From positions 1,295,204-1,359,203 of the forward strand of contig NZ_KB851200.1 of NCBI RefSeq assembly GCF_000368065.1: a stretch of 64,000 bases of DNA, in the 5' to 3' direction. The DNA is from Acinetobacter seifertii. GTDB lineage: Bacteria; Pseudomonadota; Gammaproteobacteria; Pseudomonadales; Moraxellaceae. Position 1 is the stretch's first letter. Every line of letters starts with the position of its first letter. A model generated the notes under the pieces. The model made no database searches, was not told where the DNA came from, and saw only the letters and a list, made by a program, of their open reading frames with translations. The position numbers were made by a program, and so were the translations under genes. Shown here one piece after another: positions 8,965 through 17,678 of the stretch.

Positions 8965-10368
8965 TTACATATGAATCGCTCGTTGCATTGAAGCTAGAAT
9001 GGATTCATGCATAGCTTCTGATAATGTTGGATGCGGGAAAATCACTTGAGCTAAACTTTCATCAGTTGCTTCTAGGTATTTGGCAATAGCAAATCCTTGG
9101 ATATGTTCGGTTACTTCATGGCCTACCATATGTGCACCAAGCAGTTCGCCCGTTTCTGCATGAATAATAGTTTTCACAAAACCTGACGCATCTCCAATTG
9201 CCAAAGCTTTGCCATTTGCAGTTAAAGAGAACTTTCCGATTCGTATAGGTAAATTCTGAGCTTTTGCTGCATTTTCCGTTAAACCAATACTGGCCACTTG
9301 TGGATGTGTAAAAATACAACCCGGTATCTGACTACGGTCGAGTGAATGGACGTTTATCACACCAGCGATTTTCTCGACACATATCATGGCTTCGTGGCTT
9401 GCTTTGTGGGCAAGACACGGTGCTCCAGCCACGTCACCAATGGCATAAAGCCCTGCTACGTTGGTTTTACAATAGTCATCAATTGCCACAAAACCTTGTG
9501 GATTAAGTTCTACACCTAAACGTTCTAGTCCTAACCCTGTGGTATTCGGCTGTACACCAATTGCCGAAAGCACACGGTCAAAAACAAGGGTTTGAACGTC
9601 ATTTGCCGTTTCAATTACACAGTGGACTTGATCATTTTCAATTTGAATACTTTGAACAACAGCATCGGTTAAGACTTTCATGCCTTTTTGTTCAAATTGC
9701 TTTCTAACAAATTGAGCAACTTCCGCATCTTCAGTTGGTAAAATCTGCTTGGCTAAATCAATAAGCGTGACCTGACAACCCAAGTCTTGATAAAGGCTCG
9801 CAAACTCACTACCAATTGCACCTGAACCTACAACCAGTAAACTTTTCGGTAACTGCTCTGGAACAAGAGCCTCTTTATAGCTCCAGACATAGGTTCCATC
9901 GACAGGAAGCTGAGGAACATGTCGAGCTTTAGCTCCAGTTGCCAAAATAATATGCGGTGCACTCAAAGCCTGACTTTTACCTTGAGCATCTGTCACTTCA
10001 AGTTTTTCTTTAGCCGTAAGTTGAGCACGGCCATTAAGCACTGTCACATGATTCTTTTTCAGCAGGTAGTCGATGCCTTGTACTAATTGAGCTGACACTT
10101 GTCGGCTATGTTGCACAAGCTTTTGAATATCAAAATCGAGTTGGGATACCTGAAAACCAAACTGTCCAGCATGTTTAAACTGGTTTGCAAGCTCTGCCCC
10201 TGCAAGCAAAGCTTTAGTTGGAATACAGCCCCAATTTAGACAAATTCCGCCTAAATGTTGCTCTTCTACAATTGCGGTTTTTAACCCGAGCTGGGCTGCA
10301 CGAATTGCAGCCACATACCCACCCGGTCCCGCGCCAATCACAATTAAATCAAATTGAGCTTCTGACAT
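8965..10368 (-). CDS. lpdA: Dihydrolipoyl dehydrogenase, E3 of the acetoin dehydrogenase complex
   Basis: The 467-aa flavoprotein has an FAD motif GAGPGG (12-17), the redox disulfide C43/C48 in [11 protein letters not shown], a second nucleotide motif GSGAIGSE, and the C-terminal HPTLSE catalytic histidine-glutamate region. It reoxidises dihydrolipoyl groups on E2 using NAD+. The gene is 10 bp downstream of the E2 gene with an AGGAG ribosome site. Context gives it to the acetoin complex; a housekeeping E3 is expected elsewhere in the genome. Confidence 0.9.
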   Translation of the reverse strand: MSEAQFDLIVIGAGPGGYVAAIRAAQLGLKTAIVEEQHLGGICLNWGCIPTKALLAGAELANQFKHAGQFGFQVSQLDFDIQKLVQHSRQVSAQLVQGIDYLLKKNHVTVLNGRAQLTAKEKLEVTDAQGKSQALSAPHIILATGAKARHVPQLPVDGTYVWSYKEALVPEQLPKSLLVVGSGAIGSEFASLYQDLGCQVTLIDLAKQILPTEDAEVAQFVRKQFEQKGMKVLTDAVVQSIQIENDQVHCVIETANDVQTLVFDRVLSAIGVQPNTTGLGLERLGVELNPQGFVAIDDYCKTNVAGLYAIGDVAGAPCLAHKASHEAMICVEKIAGVINVHSLDRSQIPGCIFTHPQVASIGLTENAAKAQNLPIRIGKFSLTANGKALAIGDASGFVKTIIHAETGELLGAHMVGHEVTEHIQGFAIAKYLEATDESLAQVIFPHPTLSEAMHESILASMQRAIHM

Positions 10369-10378
10369 GCGGGTTCTC

Positions 10379-11914
10379 CTACACCAAAATTAAAGCAGGG
10401 TTTTCAACAAACTGCTGAAAGCTGGCCAAGAATTTCGCCCCAACTGCACCATCAATGACTCGGTGATCGCAAGACAATGTCGCTGTGACAATCTCACGAA
10501 CCACTACATTGCCATTTTCAACAACAGCACGTGATTCAGAAGCACCTAATGCCATAATTGCACCTTGCGGTGGATTAATAATGGCATCGAACTCTTTAAT
10601 GCCTAACATTCCTAAATTTGAAATGCTAAAGCTGCCGCCCTGAAACTCATCAGGTTGTAACTTGCCAGTCTTGGCACGCGTTGCCAAATCACGCATGTCA
10701 TCGGAAATCTGTGCTAATGACTTCTGATTTGCTGCTTTTACAATCGGTGTAATTAAACCGTTTGGAATCGCTACAGCCACCGAAATATCCGCTTGAGAGA
10801 ACTGTAAAATTGATTGAGTCGCCTCATCAAATTGAACATTCACCTCAGGTACTTTAATCAGCGCCGCTGCCGCTGCCTTAATTAGCATGTCATTAATAGA
10901 AAGTTTCACTTGTGGAACAGTCTCATTAATCTGCTTACGTAAATTTTGCAAAGCTTCTACGTTTAGATCGACCACTAAGCGAAAATGTGGTGCATTACGT
11001 TTTGCAGCCTGTAGCCGTGAAGCAATCGCCTTACGCATCCCATTCATCGCGACAGTAGTAACGGTCGATTGTGCTTGAGCAGCACATTGCACAGATTGTT
11101 CATTTACTGGCATTGGGTTGTTACGATAGTAAACTGCCTCAACATCTTCTTTACAGACACGGCCACGAGTACCTGAAACACGGCAATCATTTAGGTTAAT
11201 GCCCCACTGTTTTGCTAAACGGCGTGCTACAGGTGTCGCTAAAACTTGGCTATCATCGGCAGTAGATTTAACTACTTTAGCTTGAGTTTGCTGCTTAACA
11301 TCAGGCCACTGACCACCAGCAGCTTGTACAGCCTTCTGGATGTCTTGAACACTAATACGTCCTTCACGACCAGAACCTGTAACTTTTGCCAAGTTTACAT
11401 TGTACTTTTCTGCAAGCTTTAACGCATGCGGTGTTACAAACAGCTCATTAGATATTTGATAACCTAGTAATGACTCTGGTACAGCGTAATCATCTTTCGC
11501 TACCTTTTCAGGAGCTGGAGCGCTAGCTGTTAAAGTCTGTGGCTGTTCTGCTTTTTCAACAATAGGTGCAGATGTTTCTGCTTTACTTTGCTCCGAAGGT
11601 GCTGCAGGTGCTTGAGCTGCTGAACCACCTAGTGATGCGATAAACTTTTCAATTTCTGCATCAGAAACTTCACTATCAGCACATACGGCAATAAGACCAC
11701 CAACAGGTAAAGTATCACCGTCTTTTGCTAAAATTTTACGGAGCGTTCCAGCAAAAGGCGCTTCTAACACATTGACGATTTTTGTGGTTTCAATTTCACA
11801 AATCTCATCGCCCTTATTAAAGCCATCACCCTCTTTAATCAACCATTGGGCGATCGTACCTTCTTCCATGGATAATCCCCATTTTGGGATCTCCAGCGTT
11901 TTAATTTCGCTCAT
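10379..11914 (-). CDS. acoC: Acetoin dehydrogenase E2, dihydrolipoamide acetyltransferase
   Basis: The 511-aa protein has one N-terminal lipoyl domain with the lipoyl lysine at K45 (ETTKIV), an Ala/Pro linker, two tandem peripheral-subunit-binding domains (about 160-196 and 226-262), and a C-terminal acetyltransferase domain with the DHRVIDG motif. It transfers acetyl from acetoin cleavage to CoA. The start at 11914 has GGAGG 6 nt upstream; an in-frame ATG 36 nt earlier lies inside the acoB coding end. Two binding domains instead of one is unusual. The lipoyl group is probably supplied by the lipA next to the operon. Confidence 0.9.
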   Translation of the reverse strand: MSEIKTLEIPKWGLSMEEGTIAQWLIKEGDGFNKGDEICEIETTKIVNVLEAPFAGTLRKILAKDGDTLPVGGLIAVCADSEVSDAEIEKFIASLGGSAAQAPAAPSEQSKAETSAPIVEKAEQPQTLTASAPAPEKVAKDDYAVPESLLGYQISNELFVTPHALKLAEKYNVNLAKVTGSGREGRISVQDIQKAVQAAGGQWPDVKQQTQAKVVKSTADDSQVLATPVARRLAKQWGINLNDCRVSGTRGRVCKEDVEAVYYRNNPMPVNEQSVQCAAQAQSTVTTVAMNGMRKAIASRLQAAKRNAPHFRLVVDLNVEALQNLRKQINETVPQVKLSINDMLIKAAAAALIKVPEVNVQFDEATQSILQFSQADISVAVAIPNGLITPIVKAANQKSLAQISDDMRDLATRAKTGKLQPDEFQGGSFSISNLGMLGIKEFDAIINPPQGAIMALGASESRAVVENGNVVVREIVTATLSCDHRVIDGAVGAKFLASFQQFVENPALILV

Positions 11915-11915
11915 C

Positions 11916-12935
11916 CTAAGCCTCCAATGTTTTTCGCACAGCTTGCTCAATACGCTCTACACTTGGAATCCATTCTTTTTCTAAAACTGGAGAGAATGGA
12001 ACAGGCGTATGTGGTGGCGTTACGAGTTCAACAGGTGCTTTCAAATAGTGGAAACCTTTTTGGGCGATTAGTGCAGCCACATCATGTCCAAAACCACAGC
12101 GTGCTGCTGATTCATCCACAATAACCACTCGTCCAGTCGACGCAACAGACTCTAAAATTCCTTCTTCATCCAGAGGGGAAATCGTACGAGGGTCTACTAC
12201 TTCAACCGAAATACCATCTTTTGCCAGTTTGTCTGCTACTTCATTGGCGCGGTGTACCATCAGGCCTAAAGCAATAATGGTCACGTCTGTCCCTTCACGG
12301 GTGTAATTTGCTACACCAAAAGGAATGGTATAGGCCTCATCAGGAACTTCGCCTTTAATGTCATAAAGCATTTTATGCTCGCAGAACACCACAGGGTCAT
12401 CATCACGAATAGCCTGAATTAACAGCCCTTTCACATCATATGGGCTAGATGGAACTACAACTTTTAAGCCCGGAACCGCGGCAAATACGTTATATGGTGA
12501 CTGAGAATGCTGGGCTGCCGCAGAAAAACCTGCGCCAATCATGCCACGTACAACCATGGGTGCTTTTGCCTTTCCGCCAAACATATAACGGAATTTAGCG
12601 GCTTGGTTATAGAGCATGTCATGGCACACGCCGTAGAAATCCATAAACATTAAATCGGCAACAGGACGTAAACCTGTTGCAGCAGCACCCGCGGCCATAC
12701 CGATAATTGCAGACTCGGTAATTGGCGTATCAATAACACGTTCCGAACCAAATTCTGTCCATAAGCCTTTGGTTACGCCAAGTACCCCACCGAAACCTTC
12801 TAACTGGTTGTCTTCAGTGTTTTTACCGCCGTGTCCACCGCGAACATCTTCACCAACAACAAATACGGTTGGGTCGCGGCGCATTTCTGATTCAATGGCT
12901 TCTTTAATTGCATTACGAAAATTTTTATTTGGCAT
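11916..12935 (-). CDS. acoB: Acetoin dehydrogenase E1 component, beta subunit
   Basis: The 339-aa transketolase-type subunit contains the VVGEDV segment, the GxAAGAAxTGLRPV stretch and the SxxDVKGLL region of E1-beta proteins. With the alpha subunit it forms the thiamine diphosphate enzyme that cleaves acetoin to acetaldehyde and an acetyl group. The ATG at 12935 follows AAAGGA at good spacing; the frame is open further upstream but that part overlaps acoA. It lies 13 bp after acoA and 1 bp before acoC, so translation is probably coupled. Confidence 0.9.
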   Translation of the reverse strand: MPNKNFRNAIKEAIESEMRRDPTVFVVGEDVRGGHGGKNTEDNQLEGFGGVLGVTKGLWTEFGSERVIDTPITESAIIGMAAGAAATGLRPVADLMFMDFYGVCHDMLYNQAAKFRYMFGGKAKAPMVVRGMIGAGFSAAAQHSQSPYNVFAAVPGLKVVVPSSPYDVKGLLIQAIRDDDPVVFCEHKMLYDIKGEVPDEAYTIPFGVANYTREGTDVTIIALGLMVHRANEVADKLAKDGISVEVVDPRTISPLDEEGILESVASTGRVVIVDESAARCGFGHDVAALIAQKGFHYLKAPVELVTPPHTPVPFSPVLEKEWIPSVERIEQAVRKTLEA

Positions 12936-12948
12936 CTTTACTATTCCT

Positions 12949-13911
12949 TTAGTAAGAGACATAGACGTCGGTAAGGAGTTGTTCTGGTTTTGGATATGCC
13001 GCAGCACGAGCTTTTGCAACGGCATCATCAACATTTGCCTTTGAAGCTGCATCAATCTCGTCTAGTTTGGCATCATCAATTTTGCCTTTGACTTTTTCGC
13101 GGAAAATTTTCAAAGGATCTTTGTTTTCTTTAATAAACTCGACTTCTTCCTTAGAACGAATCAAGCCAGGGTCACCTTCAAAGTGGCCATAAAAACGGTT
13201 TGTAATGGTTTCAATCACGCTTGGTCCTTCACCACGACGTGCACGTTCAATGGCAGTTTGAGCAGCTTCATAGACAGCAAAGAAGTCTGTACCATCAACT
13301 TTAACCGCAGGTAAACCAAAACCTGCTGCACGACCAGCTATGTCCTTACTTCCTACAGCGTAATCATGACCAGTCCCCTCGCCAAAACCGTTATTTTCAA
13401 AAACGAAAATCACTGGAAGTTTAAGCACAACCGCCATGTTCATTGCTTCAAAAGTAAGACCTTGGTTTGAACCGCCGTCACCTGTAAAAGACAGTCCGAC
13501 GCCGCCAGTCTTTAAGGTTTTCGCTGTCAACGCTGCACCAATTGCTAAAGGAGGCCCACCACCCACAATCCCGTTGGCACCAAGCATACCTTTATCTAAA
13601 TCGGCAATATGCATAGAACCGCCTTTTCCACGGCATAGTCCGTCATCTTTACCGAAAATTTCCAGCATCATGGCGTGAATGTCACAGCCTTTTGCGATAC
13701 AGTGTCCATGTCCACGGTGTGTTGAAGTGATATAGTCTTTGTCGGTTAAGTTTTCGCAAATCCCGACTGCAACAGCTTCTTCTCCGCTATATAAATGAAT
13801 AAAACCGGGAATATCACCATTGGTATTTTCTTCGTGAAGTCGATCCTCAAATTCACGAATATCACGCATGCGTTTGTATGCTGCGAGTAATTGCTCTTCC
13901 GTTAATTGCAT
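12949..13911 (-). CDS. acoA: Acetoin dehydrogenase E1 component, alpha subunit
   Basis: The 320-aa protein carries the thiamine diphosphate/Mg motif GDGGSNQG followed by FENN, and STHRGHGH and the RGKGGSMH segments typical of E1-alpha. It is the first gene of a six-gene operon and starts 8 nt after an AAGGAAAAGG ribosome site. The leader is AT-rich and shared with the divergent lipA. Six genes acting on one pathway, in order E1a-E1b-E2-E3-reductase-dehydrogenase, make the acetoin assignment secure even though sequence alone would also fit pyruvate dehydrogenase. Confidence 0.9.
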   Translation of the reverse strand: MQLTEEQLLAAYKRMRDIREFEDRLHEENTNGDIPGFIHLYSGEEAVAVGICENLTDKDYITSTHRGHGHCIAKGCDIHAMMLEIFGKDDGLCRGKGGSMHIADLDKGMLGANGIVGGGPPLAIGAALTAKTLKTGGVGLSFTGDGGSNQGLTFEAMNMAVVLKLPVIFVFENNGFGEGTGHDYAVGSKDIAGRAAGFGLPAVKVDGTDFFAVYEAAQTAIERARRGEGPSVIETITNRFYGHFEGDPGLIRSKEEVEFIKENKDPLKIFREKVKGKIDDAKLDEIDAASKANVDDAVAKARAAAYPKPEQLLTDVYVSY

Positions 13912-14273
13912 ATCCTTTTCCTTTATTATCTTGATTATTGAAAATCAACCAAGTTTCAGCGAGAGATATATATTTCTCTATAAACAATAAAGCTCAATTT
14001 AATTTAATATGCTATTAGACTAAAAAGTTTTAAATAAGTTTTTTAACTATTAGTTTTTATTTTTCACAAACTTACAATGCAAAAATAAAATCAAAAAATT
14101 TTAATTCATTTCATTAACTTATAAAACAAACCTTTAACCAACCTTTGTTAATTTATAATATTTGCTGTGTACTGTGTGTATTAATAAATTCATTTTTTAT
14201 TATTTTATAAATTAAGATTCTATTATACACAACCTAATTTCAAATGAATTTAATATAAAATGGAATTTTATAT
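13912..14273. promoter_or_regulatory. Divergent acoA/lipA control region with 11-bp-spaced direct repeats
   Basis: This 362-bp AT-rich gap holds no gene that I can see. Two direct repeats AACCTTT occur at 14129-14135 and 14140-14146, start to start 11 bp, which is one helical turn. Winged-helix (OmpR-type) regulators usually bind tandem direct repeats at this spacing, and such a regulator is encoded just downstream of lipA. I found no sigma-54 promoter here. A weak sigma-70 candidate for acoA is TTGAGC with an AT-rich -10 about 17 bp further on, near 13965-14000 on the minus strand. Confidence 0.45.
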
Positions 14274-15260
14274 ATGAACTTAAAAAGGCAAATAGAGGCA
14301 GGTATTAAATTAAGAGGAATAGATAAAGTTTCTCGTATTCCGATTAAGATTTTACCTACCGAAGAATTACCTAAAAAACCAGAATGGATTCGAGCAAAAA
14401 TAACGGATTTCGAAGAAATTCAACGTATCAAAAATTTATTACGTCAACAAAAACTACATAGTGTTTGCGAAGAAGCCGCATGCCCAAATCTACCTGAGTG
14501 TTTTGGTGGCGGTACGGCAACATTTATGATTATGGGAGATATTTGTACAAGACGATGCCCTTTCTGCGATGTAGCTCATGGTCGTCCAATGCCTTTAGAT
14601 GAAAATGAACCTAAGCATCTGGCAGAAACGGTCGCAAACTTAAACTTAAAATATGTCGTGATTACCTCTGTAGACCGCGATGATCTACACGATGGTGGTG
14701 CAGCACATTTTGTAAAATGCATTGAAGAAATCAGAAACCGTTGTCCAGACACGCTGATTGAAATTTTAGTTCCAGACTTTCGTGGTCGTTTAGAAACTGC
14801 ACTTTCGACATTAAGTTTATCGCCACCCGATGTGTTTAATCATAACATTGAGACAGTACCGCGTTTATATAGTGCGATGCGCCCTGGTTCGGACTATCAG
14901 CATTCGTTAAATTTATTAAAACGTTTTAAGAAATACTGTCCAGATATTAAAACCAAATGTGGTCTGATGGTTGGATTAGGAGAAATTGAAGCTGAGGTGC
15001 TTGCTCTACTCAATGATTTAAAAGATCACGATGTAGATTTAATCACTATTGGGCAATATCTACAGCCCTCAAAGTCACATGCCCCTATTCATCGTTTTGT
15101 CCATTTAAAAGAATTTGAAAGATACACTCAGCATGGAAAGCGTTTAGGCTTTAAAAATATTTGGAGTGCACCAATGGTACGTTCTAGCTATTTTGCCGAT
15201 CGGCAATACTTTGGAGAACCTGTACCGAAGCCATTTTCAAGAGAAGATGTTTTGTCTTAG
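14274..15260 (+). CDS. lipA: Lipoyl synthase linked to the acetoin operon
   Basis: The 328-aa radical SAM enzyme has the auxiliary cluster motif [12 protein letters not shown], the radical SAM motif CTRRCPFC, and the C-terminal RSSYFAD serine motif. It inserts two sulfurs into octanoyl groups on lipoyl domains. It is divergent from acoA across a shared control region and precedes the acetoin regulator, so it looks like a dedicated supplier for the AcoC lipoyl domain. A housekeeping lipA is expected elsewhere. The length is normal for the family. Confidence 0.92.
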   Translation: MNLKRQIEAGIKLRGIDKVSRIPIKILPTEELPKKPEWIRAKITDFEEIQRIKNLLRQQKLHSVCEEAACPNLPECFGGGTATFMIMGDICTRRCPFCDVAHGRPMPLDENEPKHLAETVANLNLKYVVITSVDRDDLHDGGAAHFVKCIEEIRNRCPDTLIEILVPDFRGRLETALSTLSLSPPDVFNHNIETVPRLYSAMRPGSDYQHSLNLLKRFKKYCPDIKTKCGLMVGLGEIEAEVLALLNDLKDHDVDLITIGQYLQPSKSHAPIHRFVHLKEFERYTQHGKRLGFKNIWSAPMVRSSYFADRQYFGEPVPKPFSREDVLS

Positions 15261-15416
15261 CGCAATCCGAAATAACAAAACTTATCCAATTGGCTAATGG
15301 TCAAACCCATTAAAACTATTTAAGGTAAATGAAATAAGAGGAAATTGTCACAATAATAAAGTTAAACCTGTTGAGCGGCTAAGGATACGTCATTTCAACG
15401 ATAAAGGAATTTCGAT

Positions 15417-16556
15417 ATGGATATGTCAAAACAACTATTATTGCCTTCTACAGATAACCTTCCGTCTTTCTTTAGAACGGAAATAACCTCTGAAACAGCC
15501 TATTCAGTGAAAAAGCCATCACTCGATTTAGATGCAGCCCCTTTATTTGACCTTGATCAGGAATGGCAACATTCCTTATTTGGTCGTTCAATCCAAGAGT
15601 GCCATAGAAATTTGATGCATATTGCTGAAGATGCGGATATGGCAATTGGCGTGACAGATCCTCACGGTACTTTACTCTGGACATGGAGTAGTACACCTAT
15701 GCGTTCATCTGCTGAACAAGTTCACTTTGTTGAAGGTGGGCAATGGTCCACTCAAGCGGTTGGTCAAAATGCAATTGGTCTTGCCCTAAATACACATTCA
15801 GCAAGCTGTGTTTACTCACACGAAAACCAGATGAACAGCGTTAGAGACTGGGTATGTTATGCAGCCCCAATCACCGATGCAAACACAGGCCAGTTTTATG
15901 GCATTATGAACTTATCAACTAAGTATCAAAAGCATAATTCACTTGGAATTTTAGCAGTTGAACGCTGTGCAGATCTTGTAAAACAAGCCATTCAACTTCA
16001 TCAAAAAAACATTTTATATATTAAGGCTCTAGGCACACCTAAAATTCAATACAATCAACATGGCTTAACACTCACGCAGCGTCAAATCGAAATATTATGT
16101 ATTCTTGCCTTGTGTCCAGAAGGTATAAACTTAGAAGAACTGCACTACGCTTTATATGGCGACCGCCCAGTGAGTACAACCACATTAAAATCTGAACTCT
16201 CTCAACTTCGAAACTTAATTCCAGATGTTATCGAGTCACGGCCATATAGACTCAACTGTGAAATTCAATGTGACTTTCTTATGGCTGAGCAGGCGTTAAA
16301 CTTAGGGTTTACTGCAACCACTTTAACACTCTACAGAGGTAGTTTTTTAGCCAAATCAGAAAGCCCATTCTTATGCGCTTGGAGAGATTGTTTTGATGCT
16401 CGATTGAGCCATGTGATTTATCAAATTGATGATATAGATCAACTGTTACGTGTAGTCAGTCGTGTGCCTGATCGAGTTGATGCTGTTGAACGCTTACTTG
16501 AATTATTACCTGAGGATACACCTTATAGAGTAAAGCTTTTAAAATTGCTTGAATAA
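15417..16556 (+). CDS. AcoR-like GAF sensor with winged-helix DNA-binding domain, no sigma-54 domain
   Basis: The 379-aa protein matches the sensory half of AcoR/DhaR regulators at about 50-200: GVTDPHGTLLWTW (78-90), GQNAIGLAL (116-124), the VRDWVCYAAPI (142-152) and YGIMNLST segments. The AAA+ sigma-54 domain and Fis helix are absent. Instead residues 215-285 look like an OmpR/SARP-type winged helix (LTLTQRQIEILCILA, LRNLIPDVI, RPYRLN). It very likely controls the acetoin operon and lipA, with acetoin or a relative as signal, through a sigma-70 promoter. The start has AAAGGAA 7 nt upstream. The regulatory role is inferred from context. Confidence 0.75.
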   Translation: MDMSKQLLLPSTDNLPSFFRTEITSETAYSVKKPSLDLDAAPLFDLDQEWQHSLFGRSIQECHRNLMHIAEDADMAIGVTDPHGTLLWTWSSTPMRSSAEQVHFVEGGQWSTQAVGQNAIGLALNTHSASCVYSHENQMNSVRDWVCYAAPITDANTGQFYGIMNLSTKYQKHNSLGILAVERCADLVKQAIQLHQKNILYIKALGTPKIQYNQHGLTLTQRQIEILCILALCPEGINLEELHYALYGDRPVSTTTLKSELSQLRNLIPDVIESRPYRLNCEIQCDFLMAEQALNLGFTATTLTLYRGSFLAKSESPFLCAWRDCFDARLSHVIYQIDDIDQLLRVVSRVPDRVDAVERLLELLPEDTPYRVKLLKLLE

Positions 16557-16560
16557 AATA

Positions 16561-16594
16561 AAAGGGAGAATATTGTATAAATATTCTCCCTTTT
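16561..16594. terminator. Terminator after the acetoin regulator, probably bidirectional
   Basis: A 14-bp perfect stem AAAGGGAGAATATT / AATATTCTCCCTTT with a 5-nt loop lies between two convergent genes, followed by T residues. Confidence 0.88.
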
Positions 16595-16604
16595 CAAGAT
16601 CAGT

Positions 16605-17357
16605 TTAAGCAGAAGCTTTAAGCTGTATCCTATAGCAATCATCTAAAGCCAGCTCATAATAACGCAATCCTTCTTCAGCAGCATGAAATGCTTTTTGCTG
16701 CCAATCGGGGCGGTCATTCGACAAACGTTTAATCAACTCCATGGCTTCATAAGGATGTAAATCATCATAATGCGCATGGGCACGCAACCAAGCTAAAGAG
16801 CGCTTATCAATCGTAACTTCAGGGTGATCTGTATAAGCATGAATACCTTTATAGACTTGAATAGACCAGTCACCTGTCGCCCATTCAATTGCTAAGTTGG
16901 TGGCAGCTAAACATTCAGCTAAATTACCACGATGACTCATGTTCCATAGAAAATGGTTCACCGCATTCATTGCAGCCGGCGGTCTCACGCTATCAAGCTG
17001 TTCTATAGTTAATCCAAAACCTTTAGCCCAATCACGATACCACCGCAAATGGCGTTCTTCGACTTTAATATTTTGAATTAACCAGTCTCGTGCTTCCGTT
17101 ACACCTGGTTCAGCAAAAGCAGTCGCTTTAGCTAATGCACCAGCCATATATGATGGAAAGTGCGCTACTAATGGATAGAAATTAAGTAATGCATAACGGA
17201 AACTCTCTAGGCTCAATCCCCCATTGGCCATTTCAGTAAAAAACGGATGTTTACTGACTCGCTCCTTAACTGGTAAAAGATCATCCCAAAATCGCTGAGA
17301 CCATTCATTATGCGCTGTAATTTCTAAATTAATTCCATATTGATTTAAAGCAGTCAT
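16605..17357 (-). CDS. TenA/PqqC-like iron-containing oxidoreductase family protein
   Basis: The 250-aa all-helical protein has the heme-oxygenase-like TenA/PqqC fold signature, with spaced acidic and histidine residues (KVEERHLRWYRDW, AIEWATGDW, HAHYDDLHPYEA) suited to a di-iron or cofactor site. Members include thiaminase II, PqqC and CADD-type oxygenases. No PQQ or thiamine genes lie nearby; the neighbour is the acetoin region, whose E1 enzyme needs thiamine diphosphate. That link is only suggestive. The ribosome site is AGGAAAA. The exact reaction is unknown. Confidence 0.75.
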   Translation of the reverse strand: MTALNQYGINLEITAHNEWSQRFWDDLLPVKERVSKHPFFTEMANGGLSLESFRYALLNFYPLVAHFPSYMAGALAKATAFAEPGVTEARDWLIQNIKVEERHLRWYRDWAKGFGLTIEQLDSVRPPAAMNAVNHFLWNMSHRGNLAECLAATNLAIEWATGDWSIQVYKGIHAYTDHPEVTIDKRSLAWLRAHAHYDDLHPYEAMELIKRLSNDRPDWQQKAFHAAEEGLRYYELALDDCYRIQLKASA

Positions 17358-17513
17358 TGCTAATTTTCCTATTTATATGACAGCAATCATCTGTACTTCA
17401 CGGCTATAAGTCTATCCGAAAATGATAAAGATACAATCTTTAATCGACCATTTGTCATTTTTTCTCAAAGGTTTGGGGTCTTTAGATAATTGTGACGCTA
17501 ATCATTGAAATGT

Positions 17514-17529
17514 CGTGATTTTTATCACA
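17514..17529. promoter_or_regulatory. CRP/Vfr-like site in the TenA-like/diguanylate cyclase gap
   Basis: CGTGA-TTTTTA-TCACA matches the CRP consensus TGTGA-N6-TCACA with one mismatch. It sits in the 321-bp gap between divergent genes, about 150 bp from each start codon. The rest of the gap is AT-rich with no gene visible. The match is short, so this is a candidate. Confidence 0.45.
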
Positions 17530-17678
17530 ATTAGAGAGTATAAAAATCATTACTTTTTTAAAAAATCTGTATTATTATTTTTAAATAATCCACACATTAT
17601 ATAACCAATACTTTTAGATGGAACTTTAATAAACCAAGTCTCATTTTATGCCAACTTCCAATATAGAGAGCATTAATT

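Noticed and set aside
13912..14273. Sigma-54 promoter upstream of acoA, as in classical acetoin operons
   Set aside because: No TGGCA-N7-TTGC-like pair with the GG and GC at correct spacing could be found on the minus strand, and the neighbouring regulator lacks the AAA+ domain.
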